Of a stretch of 64,000 nt of DNA, positions 26,781 to 35,763 are shown in pieces. The stretch is from Bin5 sp965261695 (GTDB lineage Bacteria > Chloroflexota > Anaerolineae > Caldilineales > Caldilineaceae), in assembly GCA_965261695.1 (NCBI GenBank), contig OZ253474.1:4464001-4528000 (forward strand), read 5' to 3'. The translations under genes and the position numbers were made by a program. Below the pieces are notes generated by a model that saw nothing but the letters and a program-made list of their open reading frames with translations, was not told where the DNA came from and did not search any database. Numbering within the stretch: position 1 is the stretch's first letter; every line of letters starts with the position of its first letter.

Positions 26781-27968
26781 CTAGTCGACCATTCCAGCCA
26801 ATAAAGCCCGTCGGTGGATCTCGCCTAACAAGCGCCCCTCATCGTCCACGACCGCGATATAGCGCTCCGTCTGCGCCGCCAGGGGGATGATCTCATCAAT
26901 GAAAGTTTCGGGGCTGGTGGTCGCCAAAACGTCGTCCTGCGCCACCTTCAAAAGTTCAACCTGTCGGCTTGCCAGATTGGCGACCTCGTCCTGCGTAAGA
27001 ATCCCCTTGAGAATATGACCGTCCCCCACGACATAGGCCGCTTCGGCGTCTTTGTTCTGCATGGCGGCCAACGCGGCGTCCGTATCCTGCCCTTCGTGAA
27101 TAACGACGGCAGGCTCCTGCATGATCGAACCCGCCCGGATCACCTTGGCACGCGACACATCCTGCACGAACGCCGAAACATAATCGTTGGCCGGCCGCGT
27201 CACGATCTCCTCTGGCGTCCCTTCCTGGACGATAACGCCGTCGCGCATGATTGCAATGCGATCGCCCAACTTGAGCGCCTCATCGAGGTCATGCGTGATG
27301 AAAATAATTGTTTTCTGCAACCCCCCCCGCAGCATGACCAGTTCGTCCTGCATCTCCCTGCGAATGAGTGGGTCCAGCCCGCTGAACGGCTCGTCCATGA
27401 TCAGCACTTCCGGGTCGACAGCTAACGCTCTCGCAAGCCCTATCCGCTGCTGCATTCCCCCACTCATCTCGCTCGGGTAGTAATATTCCCAACCTTTAAG
27501 TCCTACAGTTTCGATCGCTTCTGCCGCCAACTTGTAGCGGCCATCCCTGTCCAGGCCCTGTACTTCAAGGCCGTATGCCACGTTGTCCAGCACGCGGCGG
27601 TGGGGAAGGAGAGCGTAATGCTGAAAAACCATCGCTATCTTGTCGCGTCGAAACTGCCTCAAATCCTCCTGCGAGTAGCTCAGAATATCTTCGCCTTCGA
27701 ACTGGATCTGTCCCTGTGTAGCTTCGATCAGCCTGATCAGACAACGCGCCAGGGTCGACTTGCCGCTGCCCGAAAGCCCCATCACAACGAAGGTCTGCCC
27801 CATGGGCACGTTGAAGGAGAGATCGCGCAGCCCGACGACAAGACCCAGTTCGTCCTGAATTTCGTCGCGGCTCTTGGATGCGTGTTGCGGCTGCAGGGCG
27901 CGCTCCGGCCTGTTGCCGAACACCTTCCACAGCCCGCTGACCTGGATTTGATACGCTTGTTGATTCAT
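26781..27968 (-). CDS. proV: ProV/OpuAA-like ABC ATPase with CBS domains
   Basis: A 395-residue ATPase with Walker A GLSGSGKST (64-72), signature MSGGMQQRIGLARAL, Walker B LIMDEPFSGLDPL and a switch His in FITHDLDEAL. About 120 C-terminal residues (from AKVIRAGSIMQEP) form a CBS pair, which in this family senses ionic strength or cyclic nucleotides and gates betaine uptake. It is the first gene of the minus-strand importer operon: ATPase, permease, binding protein. Function as an osmoprotectant importer is secure at family level; the ligand among quaternary amines is inferred. Confidence 0.95.
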   Translation of the reverse strand: MNQQAYQIQVSGLWKVFGNRPERALQPQHASKSRDEIQDELGLVVGLRDLSFNVPMGQTFVVMGLSGSGKSTLARCLIRLIEATQGQIQFEGEDILSYSQEDLRQFRRDKIAMVFQHYALLPHRRVLDNVAYGLEVQGLDRDGRYKLAAEAIETVGLKGWEYYYPSEMSGGMQQRIGLARALAVDPEVLIMDEPFSGLDPLIRREMQDELVMLRGGLQKTIIFITHDLDEALKLGDRIAIMRDGVIVQEGTPEEIVTRPANDYVSAFVQDVSRAKVIRAGSIMQEPAVVIHEGQDTDAALAAMQNKDAEAAYVVGDGHILKGILTQDEVANLASRQVELLKVAQDDVLATTSPETFIDEIIPLAAQTERYIAVVDDEGRLLGEIHRRALLAGMVD

Positions 27969-28086
27969 GATCGTGTCCAGTTGGATGTGAGAATTGAATA
28001 CAAGCCTAGCCCTATCGTGGCGACCATGTGCGAATTGCTATCCTCCTCACAATTTGCCGCGACAGAGGCTCACGCAATGGTAATTA

Positions 28087-29072
28087 ACCTGAGTTCGGAG
28101 TAAGTGAGCACCTTATCAAGCTGGTAGAATAGAAGTTCTCTAACAAAAATTCTCCAGCAAAGAAAGGTGCTCAGTGATGAGTATACTCAATCTGTTCTGT
28201 CATGTCGATGATTTCTGTCAGTGGTTGGCTACATGGGAGAATGCCAAGTTGTTAGGCGTGGCTCGCAAGCGAGGGCCGGCCCCGCGCTTGAGCTTGAGTG
28301 AAGTGATGACGATTCTGATTCACTTCCATCAGTCGCATTATCGCGATTTCAAGGCCTTCTATACGCAGCACGTATGTAAGCATATGCGCAGTGAATTCCC
28401 TGCTCTGGTCAGTTACACACGCTTTGTGGAGTTAATGCCATCAGCCCTGGCAGCCATGTGTCTCTATCTGCGTGTGCGCTTTGGCCAGGCGACAGGGGTG
28501 GCATTCATTGATTCGACCCCGTTGTCCGTCTGCCACAACAGACGCATCGGCCGCCACCGGGTCTTTGCCGAGGTAGCCAGGCGCGGCAAGAGCAGCATGG
28601 GATGGTTCTATGGCTTTAAACTCCATCTGATTGTCAATGACCAGGGGGAATTGCTGGCGCTTCAACTCACGCCCGGCAACACCGATGACCGTAAACCGGT
28701 CCCACAGATGACCAAAAAGTTGTGGGGGAAGCTGATCGGCGACCGCGGCTATCTCTCCCAAGTTCTCTTTGAGCAACTCTTCGCTCAGGGACTGCAATTG
28801 ATCACGCCCATTCGTAAAAACATGCAGAATCGACTCGTCGTTCTCGAAGACAAGCTGCTAACGCGTAAGCGCTTCGTCATTGAAACCATCGTTGACCAAC
28901 TCAAGAATATCTCACAGATTGAACACACCCGTCACCGCAGCACGACCAACTTTGTCGTCACTCTCATCGCCGGTCTGATTGCCTACACTTGGCAAGCTAA
29001 GAAGCCATCTCTCAATCTTCCTGACACAGATATGGCTCTATTGCCGGCCTTAATCTAACTCCGAACTGGGGT
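28087..29072 (+). mobile_element. IS982-family insertion sequence, copy 1 (986 bp)
   Basis: The ends ACCTGAGTTCGGAGT (left) and ACTCCGAACTGGGGT (right) form imperfect inverted repeats around one transposase gene. The element is the same length as copy 2 at 49437-50422; I noticed a single difference in the coding part (GTA/GTG in one Val codon). Unlike copy 2, the flanks (GTAATTA left, TAAGTAA right) do not give a clean target duplication; only TAATTA/TAAGTA match with one mismatch. This suggests recombination after insertion or an older event. Confidence 0.92.
28174..29058 (+). CDS. IS982-family transposase (copy 1)
   Basis: A 294-residue transposase opening with the IS982-type FCHVDDFCQWL. 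The catalytic triad is predicted at Asp113 (FIDSTPLSVCHNRR), Asp190 (IGDRGYLS) and Glu237 (VIETIVDQLK), with a basic LTRKRF segment between. It cuts and joins the element ends. AAAGG lies ahead of the ATG. The frame is intact, so the element may be active. The protein is identical to that of copy 2 as far as I can see. Confidence 0.95.
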   Translation: MMSILNLFCHVDDFCQWLATWENAKLLGVARKRGPAPRLSLSEVMTILIHFHQSHYRDFKAFYTQHVCKHMRSEFPALVSYTRFVELMPSALAAMCLYLRVRFGQATGVAFIDSTPLSVCHNRRIGRHRVFAEVARRGKSSMGWFYGFKLHLIVNDQGELLALQLTPGNTDDRKPVPQMTKKLWGKLIGDRGYLSQVLFEQLFAQGLQLITPIRKNMQNRLVVLEDKLLTRKRFVIETIVDQLKNISQIEHTRHRSTTNFVVTLIAGLIAYTWQAKKPSLNLPDTDMALLPALI

Positions 29073-29336
29073 TAAGTAAGGTATCGTCAGTTATTTTGGA
29101 TTCCAGTCGTGCAATGAGCTGCGCTAACTCCACATTTGGGTCAGCCTGCAAACCTCGACTGGAATCGATTCCATTTGCATTCGTCCTCAATCGTGACATC
29201 ATATTCAACTGGAATGAGCTATCTTTTTGCTTTTCCAGAGAATAGACGTGAAAGTGGGCTGAGTCACCAATTCTTGCAATTCCAATATGATCGAAGCGGA
29301 ACTCGCGCCGCGTGTGTTTAAACGCACAGTTCTGAT
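29073..29336. other. AT-richer spacer next to the IS, possible gene remnant
   Basis: About 260 bases between the IS982 copy and the glycosyltransferase gene have distinctly lower GC than the surroundings. A minus-strand frame crosses it and ends inside the IS right end, so its stop is supplied by the element. The peptide has no recognisable domain. It could be the stump of a gene cut by the IS or simple non-coding DNA. Confidence 0.35.
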
Positions 29337-30413
29337 TCACCGGTGACCATTCTTTTCGTACGCATAGGCCTGCCGCGTCCGCTCTGCTATCTGCGCCCAA
29401 TCCAGCTCCAGCGCACGCTTCCTGGCAGCCTCCTTCAAGGCGGAGATGTCCCGCTCCTGGATCTCCTCCATGGCGTGGCGCAGTCCGTCAACGTCGTCAG
29501 CGTCATAGACAAGCCCGGCATCGGGAAGGGCAACCTCGGGCAGGCAACCAGCGTCCGGCACGATGACGGGAAGACCAAATGAAAGCGCGGTGACGACCGA
29601 GCCGGATGTCAGCACTTCAGAGAACGGGAAAACGCCCACGTCTGCCGCGTTGAAAAGCTGCTGCAACTCCTCATTCGCAAAGAAACGCGAAGATCGTACC
29701 ACCACGCGGCTATCGCCGTCCGATATCGATGCGACCACCCGCTTGCCGTACTCGGTGTAATACTTGGCGCCGAGCAAGAGGCGCAGATGCGTCCCCGGCA
29801 GAGCGCCGAAGACTTCCAGCAATCGCTCGATCCCTTTGTAGCGGCGCACATTGCCGAAGTTGAAGAAGACGAAATCGGCGTCGCTCAAACCCAGCCGCTG
29901 GCGAGCATCCTCGCGGCTGATATTGTTGGGATACGGCTCGATGAAGTTGCCGTGCGGAATGACAAAGACGCCCTCCGTGCGGTGGAAATGCGTGCGTACA
30001 AGCGAGCGCGCTCGCTTGCAGTGCACGATTACCGCGTTGGCCAGGTGGGTGAGGGCAACCTGCGCTAACCGATCCAGGTCGCGGCTGATGCTTTCATGCG
30101 GATACAGGTTGTGTACCGTCCACACAATCCTGTAGCCAAGCAGCCGCGCCAGCGCAAGATTGCTGATCAGTTCAGTGCAGCGGGCCAGCCGATCGTTCAG
30201 ATCGGGATCGTCATACATGTAGTTGGGCCAGTTGAGATGCAACAGATCGATCCGGCCCTGATTTTGGCAGAGCCACTCCTCCGTCAAGGTGTCCGGGTAC
30301 CCCGCTTCCAACTCAACACCGACCTCGCGCATCGCTTGCGCCAGCAGGCCGCCATACGGGTTGGCCTTGTCCAGAACCAGGCCACCCGCCTCCCAAAAGA
30401 AAACTCCGCGCAC
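29337..30413 (-). CDS. GT4-like glycosyltransferase
   Basis: A 358-residue protein with the two-lobe layout of GT-B glycosyltransferases. The N-terminal lobe has HLNWPNYMY and TVHNLYPHE. The C-terminal lobe has the nucleotide-sugar region FFNFGNVRRYKGIERLLEVF (about 188-207), a GVFPFSEVLTSGS acceptor-loop motif and LPVIVPDAGCLPEV, where the usual E-x7-E motif is only partly kept. Such enzymes transfer a sugar from a nucleotide donor to glycans or lipids on the cytosolic face of the membrane. It heads no obvious polysaccharide operon here. GT family assignment is moderate. Confidence 0.85.
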   Translation of the reverse strand: MRGVFFWEAGGLVLDKANPYGGLLAQAMREVGVELEAGYPDTLTEEWLCQNQGRIDLLHLNWPNYMYDDPDLNDRLARCTELISNLALARLLGYRIVWTVHNLYPHESISRDLDRLAQVALTHLANAVIVHCKRARSLVRTHFHRTEGVFVIPHGNFIEPYPNNISREDARQRLGLSDADFVFFNFGNVRRYKGIERLLEVFGALPGTHLRLLLGAKYYTEYGKRVVASISDGDSRVVVRSSRFFANEELQQLFNAADVGVFPFSEVLTSGSVVTALSFGLPVIVPDAGCLPEVALPDAGLVYDADDVDGLRHAMEEIQERDISALKEAARKRALELDWAQIAERTRQAYAYEKNGHR

Positions 30414-30550
30414 TTTTCAATCCTGTTCAGTTCGGTCGCGTCCTCGTGGACGCAGATTTCATCACTGCTTTACCGGAAAATCTAGCGCGCCGTCTCAAGC
30501 AAACTGCCGTCTTAAGGAAACCAATGTGTCTGCGAACGCGGCGATTGTGT

Positions 30551-31603
30551 TTACCTAATCCTATGCTTCGTCTGAGACGATGGATCGTCCAGCACGATGC
30601 GACGCCCGCTGCGCGCAGATTCGTGCGCGGCTTCGACGACGGCGAGGCCGGCCAACCCCTCCTCTCCGGCAATGGGATTGGGCTTGTCGCCGGCAACGGC
30701 GTCGGCAAAGGCGTTCAGCAGCGCCACGTGCGGCCGCTGCCCGCCGGGGTCGATGGAAAAATCGTGCGTCCCATCCACCGAAATTACCTTCAACATTCCT
30801 GCCGAATCTTTTGCCTGAATCGGGGCGGCCATGATGGTGCCCTCCGTGCCGCCGATCTCCAGGCCGTTGAAGTGCTCCGGGTCATGGTTGGCCGTCGTCC
30901 AGTGGCTGGTGATGACGGCCTGCGCGCCGCCGGTCAAGCGCAGGAGCAGCGTGGCCGTGTCCTCGACCGCAGAGTCGTCAACCAGTGTGTCCACCAGCGC
31001 CGCGACCGATTCGACCGCGCCGCACAAATAGCGCAGCAGGTCGATGCAGTGGATGCCCAGGTCCATGATAGGGCCGCCGCCGCTGACTGCCGGGTCGTGG
31101 CGCCAGACCCCCGGCTGCGGCGCGAAGCGTTCGGAGAAATTGATGCGCGCCGCCGTCACCCGCCCGATCGCACCCGCTTCGAGAAGAGCCTTGACCCGTT
31201 GATGGCGGGCGTTGAAACGCTGATAGTGACAGATCGTCAGCATGACGCCGTTGGCGCGCGCTGCTTCAATCATCTGACGCGCCTCGCCGCTGCTCAGCGC
31301 CATCGGCTTTTCGCACAGGATATGCTTGCCGGCCCGCGCGGCCATGATCGTCTGCCGGGCGTGCAGATGTGGCGGTGTGGCCACGTAAACGGCGTTGACC
31401 TGCGGATCGGCCAACAGCGCCTGCTCGTCGTCGTAGGCGCGCTGTGCCCCGTGGGCGTCGGCGAACTGCTGCGCCGCGGCCGGATCGCGCCGCATGACGG
31501 CAGCCAGTTCGTGACCCGACGCGGCCGCAATCGCCGGGGCCATCTGCCGCTCTGCGATCTTTCCCGCCCCCAGGATACCCCAGAAAACCGTCATAAACTC
31601 CAA
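30551..31603 (-). CDS. Gfo/Idh/MocA-family oxidoreductase
   Basis: A 350-residue protein with GILGAGKIAERQM (N-terminal Rossmann motif), CEKPMALS (about 97-104) and MDLGIHCIDLLRYL (about 178-191), which carries the catalytic-type Asp and His. It is the most family-typical of the eight paralogues here. It follows two other family members on the same strand (32737-33627 and 31640-32653), with short gaps, so the three look co-transcribed. Predicted NAD(P)-dependent oxidation of a sugar or cyclitol. Confidence 0.95.
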   Translation of the reverse strand: MEFMTVFWGILGAGKIAERQMAPAIAAASGHELAAVMRRDPAAAQQFADAHGAQRAYDDEQALLADPQVNAVYVATPPHLHARQTIMAARAGKHILCEKPMALSSGEARQMIEAARANGVMLTICHYQRFNARHQRVKALLEAGAIGRVTAARINFSERFAPQPGVWRHDPAVSGGGPIMDLGIHCIDLLRYLCGAVESVAALVDTLVDDSAVEDTATLLLRLTGGAQAVITSHWTTANHDPEHFNGLEIGGTEGTIMAAPIQAKDSAGMLKVISVDGTHDFSIDPGGQRPHVALLNAFADAVAGDKPNPIAGEEGLAGLAVVEAAHESARSGRRIVLDDPSSQTKHRIR

Positions 31604-31639
31604 CCCCGGTCGTGAGTGGAAAGTGCGCAGAAAACAGAG

Positions 31640-32653
31640 CTATGCACTGACCGTTTCAGTTCTACCGCTTTCCAGCGCGCGTTCGAGCGCGTCGGCCACC
31701 CGGATCGCCGCCAGTCCGTCGCTGCCGCTGACCACGGGCGCCCACTTTCCCTGCACGACACCGACGAAATGGCTGAACAGCGAGCGGAACATCCCCTCCT
31801 GCCGTCCGTGCAGAACAGGCGTATAGCCGACATCGGGATAGTCCGGCTGCCCGTCGACGTGGTAGATGGCGACGGCGTTCTCATGGCCCAACACTTCGGC
31901 GGCGCCGCGCGTGCCGTGTATGCTGAAATGCTCGGAATGCGGGCGTCCGCTGAAGGCAGGTGTGCTCCACGACGTCTCCAGCACGCCGATAACGCCGTTG
32001 TCGAACGTAAACACAGCGATGATAAAGTCGTGGCGGCCCTTCGCGCCTTCACGCGAATAGGCTTTGACGCTGGTAATGGGACGCCCCACCGTCCACAACA
32101 TCATGTCGATGTCATGCGGCGTCAGCCAGTAGGCCAGCGAAAACTTGCCCAGCACGCGTTCGGCGGCGAGCTGGACCGTATTGCGCCGCGAGTAAAGGTG
32201 CATCACCTCGCCGATTTCGCCGCCGGCGACCGCCTGCCGCATGGTCGCGTAAGGATGGTCGAAGCGCAGACTCTGGCAGACCATCAGATGCAGGCCGAGC
32301 CGGTCGGCCGTATCCACCATCGTCTGCGCGTCGGCCAGCGAGACGGCCATCGGCTTCTCCACCAGAACATGCTTGCCCGCCTGCAGCGCGGCCAGGACCG
32401 GCGCCGTATGCATCCATTCGGACGGGCAAACGACGACCGCCTCGATCTCACCGTGGTTGGCCAGCATTTCGTCGTGCCGGGCATTGGGATAGCCGGGAAC
32501 CTGATATTGCTCGGCGACTTCGCTGGTGGACCCCTCACTGCGGCCACAGACGGCAACCAGCTTTGTCTCGCTCAATTCGCTCGCAAGCCGGGCGTAGACG
32601 CGCCCCATGCGGCCCGGCCCAACCAGTGCAATTTGCAAAGGTGAATCTGTCAT
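31640..32653 (-). CDS. Gfo/Idh/MocA-family oxidoreductase
   Basis: A 337-residue protein starting with the cofactor motif LVGPGRMGRVYAR, and with VEKPMAVSLADAQ (about 97-109) and WLTPHDIDMMLW (about 173-184), whose His/Asp pair is the catalytic-type helix. It lies 36 bases upstream of the next family gene. This sub-type often accompanies inositol or amino-sugar catabolic genes; here the substrate is not determinable. Confidence 0.95.
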   Translation of the reverse strand: MTDSPLQIALVGPGRMGRVYARLASELSETKLVAVCGRSEGSTSEVAEQYQVPGYPNARHDEMLANHGEIEAVVVCPSEWMHTAPVLAALQAGKHVLVEKPMAVSLADAQTMVDTADRLGLHLMVCQSLRFDHPYATMRQAVAGGEIGEVMHLYSRRNTVQLAAERVLGKFSLAYWLTPHDIDMMLWTVGRPITSVKAYSREGAKGRHDFIIAVFTFDNGVIGVLETSWSTPAFSGRPHSEHFSIHGTRGAAEVLGHENAVAIYHVDGQPDYPDVGYTPVLHGRQEGMFRSLFSHFVGVVQGKWAPVVSGSDGLAAIRVADALERALESGRTETVSA

Positions 32654-32736
32654 CGAGTAATCCCAGTGGATGGTGGCAAGTGGAAAGTTGTCGAAACCCC
32701 GGCGGATAGCGGCTCCTGCAGTTCACTCTTCACCGG

Positions 32737-33627
32737 TTACTGCATCAGTTCGCTCAGCGGCACAGTGCGCCCGTCCTCTTCGGCTGAGCGCACCAGCGCC
32801 GCCATCACCGCCATAATCTCGACCGACCAGGCGACGGGGAAGGGCGGCTCGCCGCCGGCGGCCATCTGAATCACCCGCTCCAACGTCCCGGCATAAAAGC
32901 GTTCGGCGTCAACGACATCGGCCTCGCCCCGACCCGCCTCGCCAAAGACGGCTCCATGATAGAAGCCGGGCGTCTTGTGCAGCAGATTGATGACCCCCTG
33001 CCGGCCGTCGGCATAGTGGACCAGCCCTATATCGCAACGGGCGCTGCGCCGCGTCGTGACCGCCTGCGCGCCGCCCCCCAACAGCGTGTGCAGCAACTCG
33101 ACCGCGTGGATGCCATAGAAAAAGGGGTGCCTGGCGCGCGGATCGGGGAAGTCTCCGGCCGCCGCGCCGCTGATCACCGCACAGCTGAGCGCGCCGAAGC
33201 CCGCCATCCTCTCCTGCAATGCCATGACCTCTACCGCATAGCGCAGCGCCGAGCACGACATCAACGGCACTTCCCGTTCCGTCGCCAGGCTGACCAACGC
33301 GTGAACGTCTTCGACCTCATTGGCGAACGGCTTATCGACAAATGTCGGCAGGCCCGCTTCAATCGCCAGCCGGGCGTAGGGCGGATGGTCGTCGCCATAG
33401 CGGTTGACAACCATGACCAGGTCGACGTCGGTCAGGACTTGCGCCGCTGTCGCGACGACGGCGGGAATCTGGCATTCGCGCGCCTTGGCGCGTGCCTGGT
33501 CGGCATCTTCTCCCCACAGTTTGACGACCTGCGCTTGCCCGTGCAGCAGGCCGCCGGGCAGGTTGACCAGTTGCGTCCACGCCTCCGTATGCGTGCTGTC
33601 CGCTCCGATCATGCCGATTCGCACCAT
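32737..33627 (-). CDS. Short Gfo/Idh/MocA-family oxidoreductase
   Basis: At 296 residues this is shorter than the usual 330-370. The N-terminus RIGMIGADSTHTEAW lacks the normal GxGxxG and instead reads GADSTHT. The hallmark is VDKPFAN (about 97-103) and the helix with GIHAVELLHTLL (about 172-183) keeps a His. It may be a divergent oxidoreductase with altered cofactor binding. It is the first of three collinear family genes and is divergent from the dioxygenase gene at 33849. Confidence 0.85.
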   Translation of the reverse strand: MVRIGMIGADSTHTEAWTQLVNLPGGLLHGQAQVVKLWGEDADQARAKARECQIPAVVATAAQVLTDVDLVMVVNRYGDDHPPYARLAIEAGLPTFVDKPFANEVEDVHALVSLATEREVPLMSCSALRYAVEVMALQERMAGFGALSCAVISGAAAGDFPDPRARHPFFYGIHAVELLHTLLGGGAQAVTTRRSARCDIGLVHYADGRQGVINLLHKTPGFYHGAVFGEAGRGEADVVDAERFYAGTLERVIQMAAGGEPPFPVAWSVEIMAVMAALVRSAEEDGRTVPLSELMQ

Positions 33628-33713
33628 AGTCCGTACCCCCGGTCAGTTATTTGGGCACTGTTCAGTTGACAAGCGCTGCAAAGGCGATTCGCTGGCAGGC
33701 AACAGGGTTCCGA

Positions 33714-33743
33714 TTGACAGCTTTTTCGCCTGTTCGGTATACT
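33714..33743 (+). promoter_or_regulatory. Strong sigma70-type promoter of the dioxygenase gene
   Basis: A perfect TTGACA (33714-33719) and TATACT (33738-33743) are separated by 18 bases, 105 bases ahead of the dioxygenase ATG. The best consensus promoter I found in the window. Confidence 0.65.
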
Positions 33744-33848
33744 CTTACTACAGTTTCCAATTCTGCGGCCTCGGTTCTCTTCGACACAACTGGCTGCGAC
33801 ACGAACCTCCGGAACCAATCCAATTATAACAGAAGAGGAGTTCTCTCC

Positions 33849-34646
33849 ATGACCCTGACAGTCGAACAGAAAGAGTACTTCTGGCAAAACGGCTATCTGC
33901 CCTATCACCGCATCCTCTCTGACGAAGACCTGGATGTCGTGCGCCGTCGCAGTGAGGACATCATCAGCGGCAAGGTAAAGCACGTTCCGCCGCGCTACAT
34001 CCAGTTCGAGGCCCAGTTCCGCGATGGCCTGCCCGACGATGTCGAGCCGCTCGACGCGGTGCGCAAGATGACCCAACTCTGCTACTTCGATGATGAGTTC
34101 GAGCGGGTCGCCCGCAAGCCGGAGATCGTCGATGTCATCGAAGACCTGTTAGGCCCTAATATCAAGCTCTATACCGACCAGTTGATGATGAAGCCGCGCT
34201 TCAACGGCACGGTGACCGACTGGCACCAGGACTCGATGGCCTGGCATCAATTCGCGCCCCAGCAACACATAAGCTGTTGGGTCGCGCTGGACGATGCGAC
34301 CGTCGAGAACGGCTGCATGACCGTGGTCCCCGGCAGCCACAAGTGGGGCCCGATTGCGCGCGAATTCAAGGATCGCTTTTTCTCCAATCCGTTGGTGAAC
34401 GAGCCGGTGCCCGTGGAGTTGCCGGCTGGAAGCTGCATGTTCCATCACAGCCTCAATTTTCACCGGACCGGCGCCAACTCAACGCCCAACCGCCGCCGCG
34501 GACTGGCGCTCCACTATATCCGCGCCGAGACGATGTACCTCGGAATCGAGAACGAAGAGGCGCGTCTGCTGACCGAATGCGAAAAGCCGCGCGGTGAGTT
34601 CCGCTTCATGCTGATTCGCGGCAAGGAGTTCCCCGGACGGGTGTAG
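33849..34646 (+). CDS. Phytanoyl-CoA dioxygenase (PhyH)-family protein
   Basis: A 265-residue Fe(II)/2-oxoglutarate-dependent oxygenase. The iron ligands are predicted as His126 and Asp128 (DWHQDSMAW) and His205 (LNFHRTGAN), and the 2-oxoglutarate-binding Arg lies about ten residues further (RRRG). The ATG at 33849 follows GAGGAG; an upstream in-frame extension of 66 codons overlaps the promoter and is rejected. These enzymes hydroxylate lipids, small acids or sugar-like metabolites. It is a single plus-strand gene inside a minus-strand Gfo/Idh/MocA array, convergent with the gene at 34669. Confidence 0.92.
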   Translation: MTLTVEQKEYFWQNGYLPYHRILSDEDLDVVRRRSEDIISGKVKHVPPRYIQFEAQFRDGLPDDVEPLDAVRKMTQLCYFDDEFERVARKPEIVDVIEDLLGPNIKLYTDQLMMKPRFNGTVTDWHQDSMAWHQFAPQQHISCWVALDDATVENGCMTVVPGSHKWGPIAREFKDRFFSNPLVNEPVPVELPAGSCMFHHSLNFHRTGANSTPNRRRGLALHYIRAETMYLGIENEEARLLTECEKPRGEFRFMLIRGKEFPGRV

Positions 34647-34668
34647 CGCCTTGTGCGGCTGAAAACGT

Positions 34669-35763
34669 CTACAACTCGATTCGTCGTCCCGTGCGCGAAG
34701 ATTCATAGGCGGCATCGAAGATCTGCAGGATATGGTGCGCGTCTTCGATGCTGACAACCGCTTTGCCGCCTTCTCGCACAGCCCGCAAAAAGTCGGTCAC
34801 GTACTCGAAGCCCCACTGCTCCGCGTACACCGGCCGCGGCGCAGGCGGCATATTGTAGCTGCGCTGCGGCGCCCCTTGCCACTGCGGCGCGGCGCTGCTG
34901 ACCGTCAGCTTGCCGTCACCCACCTGCTCCCAAGTGGCCGCGCCGAGGTTCCCGCGCACTGCCATGTAGGTGTCGTCGCGCGGGCCGGCCGCCGTCAGCA
35001 TGTAGCCCATGTGCAGGCAGGCATGAACGCCGTTGGCGTACTCCAGCGCCACGGTCGCGGCATCCTCCACCCCTTCTTCGCTCTCATCGGTGCGGCGGCT
35101 GCACAGAGCGGTGACCGAGCGCACGCGCGCCTGTGCAAACATCTGGAAGAGCGCCAGCCAGTGGCCGCCTTCCATGTGCAGAATGCCGCCCCCCTCAGTC
35201 GCAAGGCGGTACATCCAATGATCTGGCTCGCGCAGCCCCGCCGCTATCTGAACTGTCACCAGCCTCGCCTCCATCGCCAGGAGCTTGCCCAGCACGCCTT
35301 CATCCAGGCAGCGCCTGATCTCCTGCGCCACCGGATGGCGCGGCCATGGATAGCCGACTTGGACGACTAGATTGCGCTCTTCTGCCAGCCGGCACAGAGG
35401 CAGGAGTTCCGGCGCACTGCGCGCGGCCTGCTTTTCGATGAAGAGGTGCTTGCCGGCCTCGGCCAGACGTATCGCCGCCTGCGTCGCCTCGTTCGGCGGC
35501 AGCATCACCACGGCCACATCGAACTCTTCCCGGTCCAGCAGATCACTCAGGCTGGTGTAGATACGCGCCGACGGGTCGTGGCGCGCCAGGCTCTCCAGCG
35601 CTGCCTGCTCGTCAGGGTCCCACTCGCAGTAGGCCGCGATCCGGGCATCTTCCCGGCCATGGAATGACTTGATCAGGCCGTGGTTGCGGTCCGGCTCCAG
35701 GCCGCCGGCGTGGATGCGCAGGCCGACCACCGCGGCGCGCAACGGTTGCGATGTCTTGTTCAT
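34669..35763 (-). CDS. Gfo/Idh/MocA-family protein with altered hallmark (EKQ)
   Basis: A 364-residue family member in which the usual EKP reads FIEKQAARS (about 113-121). The N-terminus AVVGLRIHAGGL also departs from GxGxxG. The C-terminal domain is complete (GGGILHMEGGHWLALF, about 190-205, with a His). The Lys is kept, so catalysis may persist, but the Pro-to-Gln change and altered nucleotide loop suggest a sub-family with different cofactor use. Its start overlaps the stop of the upstream paralogue by 4 bases, so the two are translationally coupled. Confidence 0.9.
   Translation of the reverse strand: MNKTSQPLRAAVVGLRIHAGGLEPDRNHGLIKSFHGREDARIAAYCEWDPDEQAALESLARHDPSARIYTSLSDLLDREEFDVAVVMLPPNEATQAAIRLAEAGKHLFIEKQAARSAPELLPLCRLAEERNLVVQVGYPWPRHPVAQEIRRCLDEGVLGKLLAMEARLVTVQIAAGLREPDHWMYRLATEGGGILHMEGGHWLALFQMFAQARVRSVTALCSRRTDESEEGVEDAATVALEYANGVHACLHMGYMLTAAGPRDDTYMAVRGNLGAATWEQVGDGKLTVSSAAPQWQGAPQRSYNMPPAPRPVYAEQWGFEYVTDFLRAVREGGKAVVSIEDAHHILQIFDAAYESSRTGRRIEL

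Noticed and set aside
29050..29400. 116-codon minus-strand frame crossing the IS982 right end
   Set aside because: It takes its stop from the IS, overlaps the glycosyltransferase end and has no recognised domain; kept only as a possible remnant.
30446..31615. 389-codon plus-strand frame
   Set aside because: Antisense of a clear Gfo/Idh/MocA gene.
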